DNA of 64,000 bases from Flavobacterium indicum GPTSA100-9 = DSM 17447 (GCF_000455605.1 NC_017025.1:620001-684000); one strand, 5' to 3'; counted from the stretch's first letter, positions 34,039 to 44,917 are shown. Numbers and translations: made by a program. Notes: generated by a model not told the origin, from the sequence alone.

Positions 34039-34596
34039 ATGAAATACGCTCTTGTTTTTTTCTTTATAGTTAATGTTTCTTGTTCAACTATTGTCGAATT
34101 AGCAAATGGGGTTAATAAAGAAAGTAAATCCAAAGAATATTATTTGAAACTTTTTGAAAGAAAAGGCATTGATGCAAACGTAATTTATTTTCCAGTAATT
34201 AATGATCAAAAAGAAAGAAATCAATTTCTATATCAAATAACAAGGCAAAAATATTACTATTTTTATGGAGTAATTAAAAATGAAAATTCAAAATATTGGT
34301 TTAAAAATATTTCAGATGCTTCACATGGTTGTCAACAGGTGCTGTTTTCACTTCAAAATGAGGCTGTTTATCCCTTAAAGTGTTATCAGAAAAATGAAAT
34401 TCCGTTATTAAATTATTCATATAAGAATTCAATTGGAGAGGAGTTCGTCGTATCTAATAAAAAAACGGTCATTTTGTTATATAATCATGCTATTGGTAAA
34501 GCTATCTTTAAAGATATTAAACCTATTTTAGAATTTGTTCAAAAGAATAACGAGTACAATTGTAGAATAATAGTAGCAGATTTTTTTAATGAATAA
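34039..34596 (+). CDS. Lipoprotein of unknown function
   Basis: The 185-residue protein starts MKYALVFFFIVNVSCSTIV, a lipoprotein signal with cleavage before the Cys of VSC. The mature part is rich in Lys, Tyr and Phe; I do not recognise a family. The frame can start earlier at a TTG (34027), but that codon is the end of a perfect -7 element TATTTTTG (34022-34029), so the ATG at 34039 is correct. A small gene overlaps its end by eight bases. Confidence 0.75.
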   Translation: MKYALVFFFIVNVSCSTIVELANGVNKESKSKEYYLKLFERKGIDANVIYFPVINDQKERNQFLYQITRQKYYYFYGVIKNENSKYWFKNISDASHGCQQVLFSLQNEAVYPLKCYQKNEIPLLNYSYKNSIGEEFVVSNKKTVILLYNHAIGKAIFKDIKPILEFVQKNNEYNCRIIVADFFNE

Positions 34597-34765
34597 AAGT
34601 GTTTTTATTTCTAAACAAGCAAAAGCTCAATTTCTAAAAGTATTAGAAAAAGAATTAAAAGAAAAAATTCAAGCAATTACAATTTGTTCAAATCTTACTG
34701 AAGATGAAAAACAAAATGAAATACAAGCGCTCAAATTAAATTTTAAAAAGAAAAAAAGGAATTAG
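34589..34765 (+). CDS. Small highly charged protein overlapping the lipoprotein gene
   Basis: This 58-residue frame starts at an ATG eight bases before the end of the lipoprotein gene. The sequence begins MNKSVFISKQAKAQFLKVLE, is nearly all helical and charged (many Lys and Glu), and ends with a basic tail FKKKKRN. A coupled start and unbroken reading frame support a real gene, but I know no family. It could be a small cytoplasmic partner, or noise in a Lys-rich AT genome. Confidence 0.45.
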   Translation: MNKSVFISKQAKAQFLKVLEKELKEKIQAITICSNLTEDEKQNEIQALKLNFKKKKRN

Positions 34766-34823
34766 GTTTTAGTTTGTTTTAATTCTGAAATATCTATGTC
34801 TTAACTTGTTGCTGAACATTAAA

Positions 34824-35558
34824 CTACAACCTTTGTCTTACCGCTTCATATAAAAAAGCCCCGCAAGCCACTGAAACATTTAATGATTCTATGGTTCCAT
34901 ACATAGGTAGTTTGGCTTTTTCGTCAACAATCTTTAATACAGACGGATTCACACCTCGTTCTTCATTTCCCATAATAATGGCAACCGGTGCAGAAAAGTC
35001 AATGTCATAAATGTTGTTGTCTGTTTTTTCAGTAGCAGCAACCGTTTTAATTCCACTGCCTTGTAAATGAAAAATAGCGTCTTTAATATGATCTACTTTA
35101 CAAATAGGAACATTAAACACGGCTCCAGCCGAAGTTTTTACCGTATCGCCATTTACTGGCGCACTTCCTTGTTTTTGAATGATGATGCCATCAACCCCCG
35201 TACATTCTGCTGTTCTAATTATCGCACCAAAATTACGAGCATCCGACAATTGATCTAAAATTAAAAACAACGGATTTTCTTTTTTAGCCAAAGTCGATTC
35301 AATCAATTCTTCTAAGTCAATGAAACCAATCGGTGAGATAGTAGCCACTGCTCCTTGGTGATTCATAGAAGTCATTCGGTTTAATTTTTCAACCGGAACA
35401 TAACTGTAATTAATGTTTTTAGCTTTAATCACTTTGTTTAATTCACGCATCAATTCGCCTTGTGCTTCTTTGTGAATAAATACTTTGTCAATAACTGTTC
35501 CTGATTGAATAGCTTCAATTATGGCTCTAATTCCGAATATTTGATTGTCGTTCTTCAT
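34824..35558 (-). CDS. rlmB: 23S rRNA (guanosine-2251-2'-O)-methyltransferase
   Basis: This 244-residue SPOUT enzyme has an N-terminal L30e-like substrate domain (NQIFGIRAIIEAIQSG) and the knot motifs FLILDQLSDARNFGAIIRTA, IIMGNEERGV and LNVSVACGAFLYEAVRQ. It methylates G2251 in the P loop of 23S rRNA. On the minus strand the -7 element TATCTTTG (35570-35563) ends four bases before the ATG, predicting a nearly leaderless message. It is a single gene. Confidence 0.94.
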   Translation of the reverse strand: MKNDNQIFGIRAIIEAIQSGTVIDKVFIHKEAQGELMRELNKVIKAKNINYSYVPVEKLNRMTSMNHQGAVATISPIGFIDLEELIESTLAKKENPLFLILDQLSDARNFGAIIRTAECTGVDGIIIQKQGSAPVNGDTVKTSAGAVFNVPICKVDHIKDAIFHLQGSGIKTVAATEKTDNNIYDIDFSAPVAIIMGNEERGVNPSVLKIVDEKAKLPMYGTIESLNVSVACGAFLYEAVRQRL

Positions 35559-35621
35559 GCTGCAAAGATAAAGTAAAGTTTAATGTTTGAAGTTGAAAGT
35601 GTAAAGTTTTTTAATCTAGGT

Positions 35622-37280
35622 TTAAAAAGTGGTTTTAAAACTTACCTGTACAATAGAATTAGATAGTTTAATGGCTTGGCCACTTGAGGATCCATTAGCA
35701 TATACCAAATTAAATATTCCGCCTTTGTTTAATAAACCTATTCCAAATCCTAAACCATATAAATTAGAAGAAGTTGTATTAGCTTTGTCTTGGAAATAAC
35801 CAAAATCGGTAATGGTGTGTAAATATAAATTGGAGGCTACCACATATCGGTATTCGGCAAACAAACCGCCAAAAATATTACCTTGTAAACTGTTTTCGTT
35901 AAATCCTCTAATAGATTGTATTCCTCCAAAGCGATACAATTCGTTGGTGTAATAATCCGGACTTTGTAAATAATACACATCCGATTTTAAATGAATGTAG
36001 TTTTTAGGGTTCAAGGGTAAAAGTTGTAAAGCTTGAATTTGTCCAAAAAACTGATTCGCTTTTTCACCTCCAGTCGTTCGGTTACCTAATCCAAATTTAG
36101 TTGCTATGTAAAACTGTTCCGGAAACAAGTCGTTTTCATAATTGGTTCTTCGGTGTTCAAAAGTTGTGGTATAAAACGTCGATTTTAAATCTTTTATTAA
36201 GGCAGCAGAAATTTTTTGAATGGCTTCTGAAGTATTGTCTTTAATTCCTAAAAAGATTTTTGTGTTGTATCGAATCATATATCCTAAGTCAAAATCGAAA
36301 CTGCTGTTTTGAAAAATGGTGTCTTGTTTAAAGATTTTTAAATTACCTTTCAAAGCTAAAGGTGATTTAAAAACATAAGCCAAATCTAAATTGACATTAA
36401 AGGTGCTTTGTTTGTTGCCGTCGTTTTTCCAATATAAATTAAAGCGTTCGCCCGAATTTAAATTGTTAAACAAATTCAAGTCTAAATAGCCGTTGAATTG
36501 GAGTTTCTGTTTTTCTTCATTAGTTCCAAAACCGATAAATCCATCAAAACTGTTGTTTTTTCTTTTTTCTAGGTACACATATATCTGTGTGGAATCTTTA
36601 GTTAATAATACTTCCGGATATTTCGTTTGATTCACAAATGGCAAAGTATTGAAATCGCGATTGATGTTTTTGACCAATTCCTGATTAAAAGGTTTTTGTT
36701 TGTATTTACGTTCGTATACTTTTTTTACCCCTTTCGGGAAATTATCATAACCTTTAAAAACAAGCGAATTGATTTTTCGAACACTGTTTAAATCAACAAT
36801 TAAAAAAGCCTGAAGTTGTTGGTTTACTTGAGTAAAGTTTTCTAAATGCAATTTAGCTAAGGCGTAACCTTTTCGTTCCAAAATAGCCAATTGTGTGTTT
36901 AAAAACGATTCGGTTTCTGAAATAAGAACTGTTTTATTTTCACTTATTCCTAGAATAGATTTTATATCTTCAGAAAGTAAATCGGTTTTGATCATTAGAT
37001 TTTGAGTTTTCGTTCCAAGGGTATAGTAAAACACAAATGTTGAATCGTTTGTTTTTTCGTTTTTTACTAATTGCGAGGCTAAAAATCCAGCTTGAGTTAT
37101 TTTGTTTCCTAAAGATTTATTTTCGTCTATAATGGATTGAACATTGCTGTGCTTTTTAGTATAGCCAATGCTGTCTAAAACTTTTGTTTCAGTTAAGGAA
37201 GAACCTTCTACTTTTAGATAAAAGTTTTGACTCCAACTAATTGAAGTAATAAAAAGAAAAATAAACCCTTTCCAATTCAT
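35622..37280 (-). CDS. Omp85/BamA-TamA-family outer-membrane protein
   Basis: This 552-residue protein has a signal peptide (MNWKGFIFLFITSISWSQ), an N-terminal region with POTRA-like repeats (about 90-240, with INSLVFKGYDNFPKGV) and a C-terminal beta-barrel with alternating strands. The barrel carries FGGIQSIRGFNENS, the conserved (V/I)RG(F/Y) motif of the loop 6 region, and ends in the aromatic VQVSFKTTF. It is shorter than BamA and has fewer POTRA domains, so it is probably a paralogue for an unknown substrate. It is a single gene. Confidence 0.85.
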   Translation of the reverse strand: MNWKGFIFLFITSISWSQNFYLKVEGSSLTETKVLDSIGYTKKHSNVQSIIDENKSLGNKITQAGFLASQLVKNEKTNDSTFVFYYTLGTKTQNLMIKTDLLSEDIKSILGISENKTVLISETESFLNTQLAILERKGYALAKLHLENFTQVNQQLQAFLIVDLNSVRKINSLVFKGYDNFPKGVKKVYERKYKQKPFNQELVKNINRDFNTLPFVNQTKYPEVLLTKDSTQIYVYLEKRKNNSFDGFIGFGTNEEKQKLQFNGYLDLNLFNNLNSGERFNLYWKNDGNKQSTFNVNLDLAYVFKSPLALKGNLKIFKQDTIFQNSSFDFDLGYMIRYNTKIFLGIKDNTSEAIQKISAALIKDLKSTFYTTTFEHRRTNYENDLFPEQFYIATKFGLGNRTTGGEKANQFFGQIQALQLLPLNPKNYIHLKSDVYYLQSPDYYTNELYRFGGIQSIRGFNENSLQGNIFGGLFAEYRYVVASNLYLHTITDFGYFQDKANTTSSNLYGLGFGIGLLNKGGIFNLVYANGSSSGQAIKLSNSIVQVSFKTTF

Positions 37281-37426
37281 GCAGTAAATATAACGTATTT
37301 TGTGGTTTTTAATTGCGTAATGTTGTTATATATAGTTTCTAAGGGGAGTTGAGTTAATTTAAAGTTAGGCTAAAAGAGTTAAAAATTAACAAATTAACTA
37401 CCTCAAAATAAAATAATTAAATTTCA

Positions 37427-37474
37427 TTTGGATTGTAAAAAATAATTTCTAATTTTGCATCCCCTAAAATAGGG
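37427..37474 (+). promoter_or_regulatory. str operon promoter and leader hairpin
   Basis: TTTG (37427-37430), 19 bases, TAATTTTG (37450-37457): an ideal promoter. The predicted transcript begins within or just before CCCTA-AAA-TAGGG (37462-37474), a 5-bp hairpin at the very 5' end. rpsL starts at 37507. Confidence 0.85.
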
Positions 37475-37506
37475 TAATTAAAACAAGTATTAATTTATTA
37501 GTAATT

Positions 37507-37890
37507 ATGCCAACAATTCAACAATTAGTAAGAACTGGAAGAGCCAAAATAACTAAGAAGAGCAAATCGGCTGCTTTAGATTCTTGTCCTCAAAGAAGAG
37601 GGGTTTGTACGCGTGTTTACACTACTACGCCAAAAAAACCAAACTCTGCAATGCGTAAAGTTGCAAGGGTACGTTTAACAAATGGTAATGAGGTGAATGC
37701 TTACATCCCGGGTGAAGGACACAATTTACAAGAGCACTCGATAGTATTAGTTAGAGGTGGAAGGGTAAAAGATTTACCAGGAGTTAGATACCACATCGTT
37801 CGTGGTGCGTTAGACACAGCAGGAGTTAAAGACCGTACACAAAGAAGATCTAAGTATGGTGCAAAACGTCCTAAAGTTGCTGCAAAATAA
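37507..37890 (+). CDS. rpsL: Ribosomal protein S12
   Basis: This 127-residue protein of the 30S decoding centre has [12 protein letters not shown] and [13 protein letters not shown]. The lysines at the two classic streptomycin-resistance positions are the wild-type ones, so ribosome-level streptomycin sensitivity is expected. It is the first gene of the str group. Confidence 0.98.
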   Translation: MPTIQQLVRTGRAKITKKSKSAALDSCPQRRGVCTRVYTTTPKKPNSAMRKVARVRLTNGNEVNAYIPGEGHNLQEHSIVLVRGGRVKDLPGVRYHIVRGALDTAGVKDRTQRRSKYGAKRPKVAAK

Positions 37891-37923
37891 TTAATGTTTA
37901 ACGTAAACTAAAAAAGAAAAGAA

Positions 37924-38400
37924 ATGAGAAAAAGACAGGCCAAAAAAAGACCTCTTTTACCAGATCCAAAATTTAATGATCAATTAGTTACACGTTTCGT
38001 TAATAACTTAATGTGGGATGGTAAAAAATCAGTTGCTTTCAAAGTATTCTACGATGCATTAGATATCGTTGAGTCTAAAAAGCAAGATGCTGAGAAATCA
38101 GCTTTAGAAATTTGGAAAGATGCATTAACTAACGTTATGCCTCACGTAGAAGTACGTTCTCGCCGTGTAGGTGGAGCTACATTCCAAATTCCAATGCAAA
38201 TTCGTCCAGATAGAAAAATTTCTATGGCAATGAAATGGATGATTCTTTATGCAAGAAAAAGAAATGAGAAATCTACAGCTGGTAAATTAGCTTCAGAAAT
38301 TTTAGCTGCTGCTAAAGAAGAAGGTGCTGCTGTGAAGAAAAGAATGGATACTCACAAAATGGCAGAGGCTAACAAAGCATTCTCTCACTTTAGATTTTAA
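37924..38400 (+). CDS. rpsG: Ribosomal protein S7
   Basis: The 158-residue protein starts [19 protein letters not shown] and has the conserved block [18 protein letters not shown]. It nucleates the 30S head and contacts the E-site tRNA. It follows rpsL by 33 bases and precedes fusA by 11. Confidence 0.98.
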   Translation: MRKRQAKKRPLLPDPKFNDQLVTRFVNNLMWDGKKSVAFKVFYDALDIVESKKQDAEKSALEIWKDALTNVMPHVEVRSRRVGGATFQIPMQIRPDRKISMAMKWMILYARKRNEKSTAGKLASEILAAAKEEGAAVKKRMDTHKMAEANKAFSHFRF

Positions 38401-38411
38401 TTCATAAAGAA

Positions 38412-40556
38412 ATGGCTAGAGATTTAAAATTTACAAGAAATATTGGTATTGCCGCTCACATTGATGCTGGTAAGACTACGACTACTGAGCGTATTTTATA
38501 CTACACTGGTAAGTCACACAAAATCGGTGAAGTTCACGACGGTGCTGCAACAATGGACTGGATGGCGCAAGAGCAAGAAAGAGGTATTACAATTACTTCT
38601 GCTGCTACAACTTGTACTTGGAACTTCCCAACTGAGCAAGGTAAAAATTTACCTGAAACTCAAGGATACCACTTTAACATTATCGATACTCCAGGACACG
38701 TTGACTTTACTGTAGAGGTAAACCGTTCATTACGTGTATTAGACGGATTAGTGTTCTTATTCTCTGCAGTAGACGGAGTTGAGCCACAGTCTGAAACGAA
38801 CTGGAGATTGGCTGACCAATACAGAGTTCCTCGTATGGGATTTGTTAACAAGATGGACCGTCAAGGATCTAACTTCTTAGCAGTTTGTCAGCAAGTTAAA
38901 GACATGTTGAAATCTAATGCGGTGCCAATTGTATTACCAATTGGTGAGGAAATGGATTTCAAAGGTGTGGTTGACTTAATCAAAAATCAAGCTATTGTAT
39001 GGCATGATGAAACGCAAGGAGCTACTTTTGACATCGTTGAGATTCCAGCTGATATGTTAGATGAAGTAAAACAATACCGTTCTCAATTAATCGAGGAAAT
39101 TGCATCTTATGATGAAAATTTACTTGAGAAATATATGGAGGATGAGAATTCAATTACTGAAGACGAAATCAATACAGCTTTACGTGCTGCTACAATTGAT
39201 ATGGCTATCATTCCAATGTTATGTGGATCTTCATTCAAAAACAAAGGAGTTCAGTTCATGTTAGATGCAGTTTGTAAATATTTACCATCTCCTTTAGATA
39301 AAGAAGGTATCGAAGGTATTCACCCTGATGATGCAGATTTATTAGAAGAAGATCAAAAGAAAATTTTACGTAAACCAGATGTAAAAGAGCCGTTTGCTGC
39401 TTTAGCATTTAAAATTGCTACTGACCCTTATGTTGGTCGTTTAGCTTTCTTCCGTGCTTATTCTGGTCGTTTAGATGCAGGTTCTTACATCTTAAATACT
39501 CGTTCTGGAAACAAAGAGCGTATTTCTCGTATCTACCAAATGCACGCGAATAAACAAAATCCTATCGAATATATTGAGGCAGGAGATATTGGTGCAGCAG
39601 TTGGATTTAAAGATATTAAAACTGGGGATACTATGTGTGATGAAAAACACCCAATTATCCTTGAGTCAATGAAATTCCCTGATCCAGTAATTGGTATAGC
39701 TATTGAGCCAAAAACTAAAGCGGACGTAGATAAAATGGGTATGGCTTTAGCAAAATTAGCTGAAGAAGATCCAACGTTTACTGTAAGAACAGATGAGGCT
39801 TCAGGTCAAACAATCATCTCGGGTATGGGTGAGTTACACTTAGATATCTTGGTAGATCGTATGAAACGTGAATTCAAAGTTGAGGTTAACCAAGGGGAGC
39901 CACAAGTTGAGTACAAAGAAGCTTTCACAAGAACTGCAGAACACAGAGAAGTATATAAGAAACAATCTGGAGGTCGTGGTAAATTTGGGGATATCGTATT
40001 CCGTTTAGAGCCAGCAGATGAAGGATTTGTAGGGTTACAATTTGCTAACGAAGTAAAAGGTGGTAACGTACCAAGAGAATACATTCCTGCTGTTGAAAAA
40101 GGATTCAAAGAAGCAATGAAATCTGGTCCTTTAGCTGGTTATGCAGTTGATAGTTTAAAAGTTACTTTATTAGATGGTTCTTACCACCCAGTTGACTCGG
40201 ATGCATTATCTTTCGAATTAGCTGCTAAATTAGGTTACAAAGAAGTAGCTAAAGCTGCTGGAGCTGTAATCTTAGAACCTATCATGAAATTAGAAGTGAT
40301 CACTCCAGAAGAAAATATGGGTGATATCGTAGGTGACTTAAATAGAAGAAGAGGACAAGTGAATGATATGGGTGACCGTTCAGGATCTAAAGTGATCAAA
40401 GCTCACGTACCTTTATCAGAAATGTTTGGTTATGTAACTACATTAAGAACATTGTCTTCAGGTCGTGCAACTTCAACAATGGAGTTCTCTCACTATGAGC
40501 AAACACCTTCTAACATTTCAGAAGAGGTAATTAAAAAAGCAAAAGGTAACGCTTAA
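38412..40556 (+). CDS. fusA: Elongation factor G
   Basis: This 714-residue translocation GTPase has the G1 motif AHIDAGKTT, the switch-[15 protein letters not shown] (G4) and the five-domain EF-G length. The N-terminus is [19 protein letters not shown]. It is embedded in the str group between rpsG and rpsJ; tuf is not next to it, as usual in Bacteroidota. Confidence 0.98.
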   Translation: MARDLKFTRNIGIAAHIDAGKTTTTERILYYTGKSHKIGEVHDGAATMDWMAQEQERGITITSAATTCTWNFPTEQGKNLPETQGYHFNIIDTPGHVDFTVEVNRSLRVLDGLVFLFSAVDGVEPQSETNWRLADQYRVPRMGFVNKMDRQGSNFLAVCQQVKDMLKSNAVPIVLPIGEEMDFKGVVDLIKNQAIVWHDETQGATFDIVEIPADMLDEVKQYRSQLIEEIASYDENLLEKYMEDENSITEDEINTALRAATIDMAIIPMLCGSSFKNKGVQFMLDAVCKYLPSPLDKEGIEGIHPDDADLLEEDQKKILRKPDVKEPFAALAFKIATDPYVGRLAFFRAYSGRLDAGSYILNTRSGNKERISRIYQMHANKQNPIEYIEAGDIGAAVGFKDIKTGDTMCDEKHPIILESMKFPDPVIGIAIEPKTKADVDKMGMALAKLAEEDPTFTVRTDEASGQTIISGMGELHLDILVDRMKREFKVEVNQGEPQVEYKEAFTRTAEHREVYKKQSGGRGKFGDIVFRLEPADEGFVGLQFANEVKGGNVPREYIPAVEKGFKEAMKSGPLAGYAVDSLKVTLLDGSYHPVDSDALSFELAAKLGYKEVAKAAGAVILEPIMKLEVITPEENMGDIVGDLNRRRGQVNDMGDRSGSKVIKAHVPLSEMFGYVTTLRTLSSGRATSTMEFSHYEQTPSNISEEVIKKAKGNA

Positions 40557-40567
40557 TTTTTAACAAG

Positions 40568-40873
40568 ATGAGTCAAAAAATTAGAATAAAATTAAAGTCA
40601 TACGATCATAACTTAGTTGATAAATCAGCTGAGAAAATCGTTAAAACTGTAAAAAGTACAGGTGCAGTTGTAACTGGTCCTATTCCGTTACCTACGCACA
40701 AAAGAATTTTCACAGTATTACGTTCTCCACACGTAAACAAAAAATCAAGAGAGCAATTCGAATTAAGTTCTTACAAGAGATTATTAGATATCTATTCTTC
40801 TTCTTCTAAAACTATCGATGCTTTAATGAAATTAGAATTACCTAGTGGGGTTGAAGTAGAAATCAAAGTTTAA
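40568..40873 (+). CDS. rpsJ: Ribosomal protein S10
   Basis: This 101-residue protein has the S10 signature region [20 protein letters not shown]. It also serves as NusE in antitermination complexes. Here it is the last gene of the str group and is cut off from the rest of the S10 operon by a terminator and a new promoter. Confidence 0.98.
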   Translation: MSQKIRIKLKSYDHNLVDKSAEKIVKTVKSTGAVVTGPIPLPTHKRIFTVLRSPHVNKKSREQFELSSYKRLLDIYSSSSKTIDALMKLELPSGVEVEIKV

Positions 40874-40896
40874 GTTTCTAGCTTTATATAAAATTA

Positions 40897-40924
40897 AAAC
40901 CGAGCGCAAATGCTCGGTTTTTTT
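40897..40924 (+). terminator. Terminator after rpsJ
   Basis: AAACCGAGC, GCAAAT, GCTCGGTTT, then T-rich sequence. It separates the str group from the rplC operon. Confidence 0.88.
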
Positions 40925-40974
40925 ATTGTCATTTGCGAATAAATAATTGTTTTTAAAAAAGTTAGCAAATTTGT

Positions 40975-41036
40975 TTTGTTAATAACTTTTTAATTTCTAT
41001 ATTTGCACGCTCGAAAAAATGGCTACTTATGCCATT
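40975..41036 (+). promoter_or_regulatory. rplC operon promoter and leader hairpin
   Basis: TTTG (40975-40978), 19 bases, TATATTTG (40998-41005) is an ideal promoter. The leader has a hairpin AATGGC, TACTTAT, GCCATT (41018-41036) and an AT palindrome before the rplC ATG at 41070. It may carry ribosomal-protein feedback control, by analogy with S10-operon leaders elsewhere. Confidence 0.82.
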
Positions 41037-41069
41037 GAGTATCAATGTTTAATTAATTAATAAGTTTTT

Positions 41070-41687
41070 ATGTCTGGGTTAATCGGAAGAAAAATCGGTA
41101 TGACTAGTATCTTTGACGAAAATGGAAAGAATATTCCATGTACTGTTATTGAGGCTGGACCATGCGTTGTTACCCAAGTCAGAACCAATGAGGTTGACGG
41201 GTATGAAGCTCTGCAACTTGGTTTCGATGACAAAACTGAAAAGCACACAGTTAAAGCTGAAGCAGGTCACTTTGCTAAAGCAGGAACGGTTGCTAAGAAG
41301 AAAGTTGTTGAATTCCAAGGATTTGAAACAGAGTACAAATTAGGTGATGTAATCAATGTTGATTTATTCGCTGAAGGAGAATTTGTGGATGTGTTAGGTG
41401 TATCTAAAGGTAAAGGATTCCAAGGGGTTGTTAAACGTCATGGGTTCGGAGGAGTTGGACAAGCAACTCACGGACAACATAACCGTTTAAGAGCGCCAGG
41501 ATCTGTAGGTGCGTCATCTTATCCATCAAGAGTGTTCAAAGGTATGAGAATGGCCGGTAGAACAGGAGGAGAAAATGTAACAGTTCAAAACCTTAGAGTT
41601 TTAAAAGTGGTTGCTGATAAAAATCTTTTAGTTGTTAAAGGATGTGTTCCAGGTCACAAAAACTCTTATGTAATCATTCAGAAGTAA
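41070..41687 (+). CDS. rplC: Ribosomal protein L3
   Basis: This 205-residue protein has [18 protein letters not shown] at the start and the conserved [16 protein letters not shown] and [15 protein letters not shown] stretches. It is an early 50S assembly protein near the peptidyl-transferase centre. Its stop codon overlaps the rplD start (TAATG). Confidence 0.98.
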   Translation: MSGLIGRKIGMTSIFDENGKNIPCTVIEAGPCVVTQVRTNEVDGYEALQLGFDDKTEKHTVKAEAGHFAKAGTVAKKKVVEFQGFETEYKLGDVINVDLFAEGEFVDVLGVSKGKGFQGVVKRHGFGGVGQATHGQHNRLRAPGSVGASSYPSRVFKGMRMAGRTGGENVTVQNLRVLKVVADKNLLVVKGCVPGHKNSYVIIQK

Positions 41688-42316
41688 TGGAAGTAAAAGT
41701 TTTAGATATCAACGGAAAAGATACAGGTCGTAAAGTTCAACTTTCTGACTCTGTTTTCGCTATTGAGCCTAACAACCATGCAATCTATTTAGATGTTAAG
41801 CAATACTTGGCTAACCAAAGACAAGGAACGCACAAAGCTAAAGAGAGAAATGAAGTAGCAGGAAGTACTAGAAAAATTAAAAAACAAAAAGGTACTGGAA
41901 CGGCTCGTGCAGGAAGTGTTAAATCACCTGTATTTGTAGGTGGGGGAAGAATTTTTGGTCCAAGACCAAGAAATTATTCATTCAAATTAAATAAGAATTT
42001 AAAAAGATTAGCTCGTAAATCTGCTTTATCACTAAAAGCGAAAGAGAATAATCTAGTAGTAGTAGAAGATTTTACTTTTGATGCTCCAAACACTAAAAAT
42101 TTCATTAACGTATTGAAAGCTTTAGGTTTAGACAACAAAAAATCTTTATTCGTGTTGGGTGCTGCAAATAATAATGTATATTTGTCGTCACGTAATTTAA
42201 AATCATCATCTGTTGTAACTAATTCAGAATTAAGTACTTATACTATTTTGAATAATAATAGCTTAGTGTTATTAGAAGGTGCAGTAGAAGGAATTGAAGC
42301 TAATTTAAGTAAATAA
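41687..42316 (+). CDS. rplD: Ribosomal protein L4
   Basis: The 209-residue protein starts [14 protein letters not shown] at 41687, overlapping the rplC stop by one base; an upstream in-frame ATG inside rplC is discarded. It has the extended loop [20 protein letters not shown] that lines the exit tunnel. In enterobacteria L4 represses this operon; here no such site is proven. Confidence 0.97.
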   Translation: MEVKVLDINGKDTGRKVQLSDSVFAIEPNNHAIYLDVKQYLANQRQGTHKAKERNEVAGSTRKIKKQKGTGTARAGSVKSPVFVGGGRIFGPRPRNYSFKLNKNLKRLARKSALSLKAKENNLVVVEDFTFDAPNTKNFINVLKALGLDNKKSLFVLGAANNNVYLSSRNLKSSSVVTNSELSTYTILNNNSLVLLEGAVEGIEANLSK

Positions 42317-42324
42317 TTTAGATT

Positions 42325-42615
42325 ATGAGCGTTATTATCAAACCTATCATAACTGAGAAAATCACTAAAGATGGTGAAATTTTTAACCGTTTCGGTTTTG
42401 TAGTGGCTAAAAAGGCAAACAAAGTTGAAATTAAGAAAGCAATTGAAGCTTCTTATGGTGTAACTGTTGTTGCTGTAAATACTATGAACTACAGAGCAGA
42501 TAGAACTGTTAAATATACTAAAAGTGGTTTAATCAGTGGAAAAACAAATGCTTACAAAAAAGCAATTGTTGAAGTTAAAGAAGGTGAAACAATAGATTTT
42601 TATACTAATATCTAA
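42325..42615 (+). CDS. rplW: Ribosomal protein L23
   Basis: This 96-residue protein sits at the tunnel exit, where trigger factor and SRP dock. KPIITEKITK and TVKYTKSGLISGKTNAYKKA are the family blocks. Confidence 0.97.
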   Translation: MSVIIKPIITEKITKDGEIFNRFGFVVAKKANKVEIKKAIEASYGVTVVAVNTMNYRADRTVKYTKSGLISGKTNAYKKAIVEVKEGETIDFYTNI

Positions 42616-42621
42616 TAGAAA

Positions 42622-43446
42622 ATGTCAGTTAGAAAATTAAAACCTATTACCCCAGGGCAGCGTTTTAGAGTTGTAAATAGCTTTGACACTATTACAACTG
42701 ATAAGCCGGAGCGTTCATTAATTGCTCCGAAAAAATCTTCTGGAGGTAGAAATAGTCAAGGAAAGATGACCATGCGTTATACAGGTGGTGGTCACAAACA
42801 AAAATATCGTATTATTGATTTTAAAAGAAACAAAGTTGGAGTTCCAGCTGTTGTTAAAACGATTGAATACGATCCAAATCGTTCAGCTTTTATTTCATTA
42901 TTAGCTTATGCAGATGGTGCTAAGACATACATCATTGCGCAAAACGGTTTAAAAGTAGGACAAACTGTGGTTTCAGGTGAAAATGCAGCTCCAGAAATTG
43001 GAAATGCAATGCCTTTAAGCAAAATTCCTCTAGGAACAGTTATTTCATGTATTGAGTTAAGACCTGGACAAGGTGCTATTATTGCTCGTTCAGCAGGTAC
43101 ATTTGCTCAGTTAATGGCAAGAGATGGTAAATATGCTACTATCAAAATGCCTTCAGGAGAAACTAGATTGATTTTATTAACTTGTATGGCTACAATCGGA
43201 GCTGTGTCTAACTCAGACCACCAATTAGTAGTTTCAGGTAAAGCAGGTAGATCTAGATGGTTAGGTAGAAGACCGAGAACAAGACCAGTAGCGATGAACC
43301 CAGTTGATCACCCAATGGGAGGTGGTGAAGGACGTTCTTCAGGAGGTCACCCACGTTCAAGAAAAGGTTTACCAGCTAAGGGTTATAGAACTCGTGCAAA
43401 AGCTAATCCGAGCAACAAGTATATTGTAGAACGTAGAAAGAAATAA
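42622..43446 (+). CDS. rplB: Ribosomal protein L2
   Basis: This 274-residue protein has the signature [20 protein letters not shown] and the catalytic-centre histidine in it. It joins the subunits and supports peptidyl transfer. rplW ends six bases before and rpsS follows 12 bases after. Confidence 0.98.
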   Translation: MSVRKLKPITPGQRFRVVNSFDTITTDKPERSLIAPKKSSGGRNSQGKMTMRYTGGGHKQKYRIIDFKRNKVGVPAVVKTIEYDPNRSAFISLLAYADGAKTYIIAQNGLKVGQTVVSGENAAPEIGNAMPLSKIPLGTVISCIELRPGQGAIIARSAGTFAQLMARDGKYATIKMPSGETRLILLTCMATIGAVSNSDHQLVVSGKAGRSRWLGRRPRTRPVAMNPVDHPMGGGEGRSSGGHPRSRKGLPAKGYRTRAKANPSNKYIVERRKK

Positions 43447-43458
43447 TTTAAGTAAAAC

Positions 43459-43737
43459 ATGGCACGTTCATTAAAGAAAGGTCCTTTCGTTCACTATAAA
43501 TTAGAGAAAAAGGTACAGGAAAATATCGCAGGTGGAAACAAAAATGTGGTTAAGACTTGGTCAAGAGCATCAATGATTATTCCAGATTTTGTAGGTCAAA
43601 CAATCGCTGTTCACAATGGTCGCCAGTTTGTTCCAGTATACATTACTGAAAACATGGTAGGTCATAAGTTAGGAGAATTTTCGCCAACTAGATCTTTTAG
43701 AGGTCACGCTGGTGCAAAAAATAAAGGTAAAAAATAA
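43459..43737 (+). CDS. rpsS: Ribosomal protein S19
   Basis: This 92-residue head protein has the signature [17 protein letters not shown] at the start and [17 protein letters not shown]. Confidence 0.97.
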   Translation: MARSLKKGPFVHYKLEKKVQENIAGGNKNVVKTWSRASMIIPDFVGQTIAVHNGRQFVPVYITENMVGHKLGEFSPTRSFRGHAGAKNKGKK

Positions 43738-43746
43738 TAAGAAGTC

Positions 43747-44154
43747 ATGGGAGTTCGTAAAAGAGAAGCAGCAGAGCAAAGAAAAGAAGCTAATAAGCAA
43801 ATCGCTTTTGCTAAGTTAAATAACTGCCCTTCTTCACCAAGAAAAATGCGCTTAGTTGCAGACTTAGTAAGAGGTCAGAAAGTAGAAAATGCTCTTAATA
43901 TATTAAGATTCAGTCAAAAAGAAGCTTCTAGAAAATTAGAGAAATTAGTGTTATCAGCTATCGCTAACTGGCAAGCTAAAAATGCTGATGCTAATTTAGA
44001 AGAGGCAGGCTTAATTGTAAAAGAGATCAGAGTAGACGGAGGTATGATGTTAAAAAGATTACGTCCAGCTCCTCAAGGTCGTGCACACAGAATTAGAAAA
44101 CGCTCAAACCACGTAACTGTAGTTTTAGGAGCAAATAATAACACACAAAGCTAA
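43747..44154 (+). CDS. rplV: Ribosomal protein L22
   Basis: This 135-residue protein is longer than the 110-residue E. coli form, with an N-terminal extension rich in Lys and Glu. It has the tunnel hairpin [20 protein letters not shown]. Mutations there alter macrolide binding elsewhere; nothing unusual is seen here. Confidence 0.97.
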   Translation: MGVRKREAAEQRKEANKQIAFAKLNNCPSSPRKMRLVADLVRGQKVENALNILRFSQKEASRKLEKLVLSAIANWQAKNADANLEEAGLIVKEIRVDGGMMLKRLRPAPQGRAHRIRKRSNHVTVVLGANNNTQS

Positions 44155-44165
44155 TTATAAACAGT

Positions 44166-44897
44166 ATGGGACAAAAGACAAATCCAATAGGTAACAGACT
44201 TGGTATCATCAGAGGATGGGATTCTAACTGGTATGGTGGTAACGACTACGGTGATAAAATCGCTGAAGACGCTAAAATCAGAAAGTACATCCACGCTCGT
44301 TTAGCAAAAGCTAGTGTATCAAAAATAATTATCGAGAGAACTTTAAAACTTGTAACCGTTACTATCACTACTGCTAGACCTGGTATCATTATCGGAAAAG
44401 GTGGTCAAGAGGTAGACAAGTTAAAAGAAGAACTTAAGAAAATCACTGATAAGGAAATTCAAATCAACATTTTCGAAATCAAAAGACCTGAGTTAGATGC
44501 TTATTTAGTAGGTAATTCTATCGCTCGTCAAATCGAAAGTCGTATTTCTTACAGAAGAGCTATTAAAATGGCTATGGCTGCTGCAATGAGAATGAATGCA
44601 GAAGGAATCAAAGTTATGATTTCTGGTCGTTTAAATGGTGCTGAAATGGCACGTTCAGAGCACTTCAAAGAAGGTAGAATTCCATTATCAACTTTCAGAG
44701 CTGATATTGATTATTCATTAGCTGAAGCACATACTACTTATGGTAGAATGGGTATTAAAGTATGGATAATGAAAGGTGAAGTTTACGGAAAAAGAGATCT
44801 TTCTCCGTTAGTAGGTATGGACAAAAAAGGACCTAAATCTACAGGATCTTCTTCTCCAAAAGGGAATGGTAAACCAAACCAACGCAAAAGAAAGTAA
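44166..44897 (+). CDS. rpsC: Ribosomal protein S3
   Basis: This 243-residue protein has the KH-type motif [20 protein letters not shown] and the block [20 protein letters not shown]. It forms part of the mRNA entry tunnel. The C-terminus has a Gly/Ser/Lys-rich extension. Confidence 0.98.
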   Translation: MGQKTNPIGNRLGIIRGWDSNWYGGNDYGDKIAEDAKIRKYIHARLAKASVSKIIIERTLKLVTVTITTARPGIIIGKGGQEVDKLKEELKKITDKEIQINIFEIKRPELDAYLVGNSIARQIESRISYRRAIKMAMAAAMRMNAEGIKVMISGRLNGAEMARSEHFKEGRIPLSTFRADIDYSLAEAHTTYGRMGIKVWIMKGEVYGKRDLSPLVGMDKKGPKSTGSSSPKGNGKPNQRKRK

Positions 44898-44917
44898 TTA
44901 TTTTAAATTAAAGAGAA

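Noticed and set aside
37924..40556. Absence of tuf in the str group as an anomaly
   Set aside because: This arrangement is usual in Bacteroidota.
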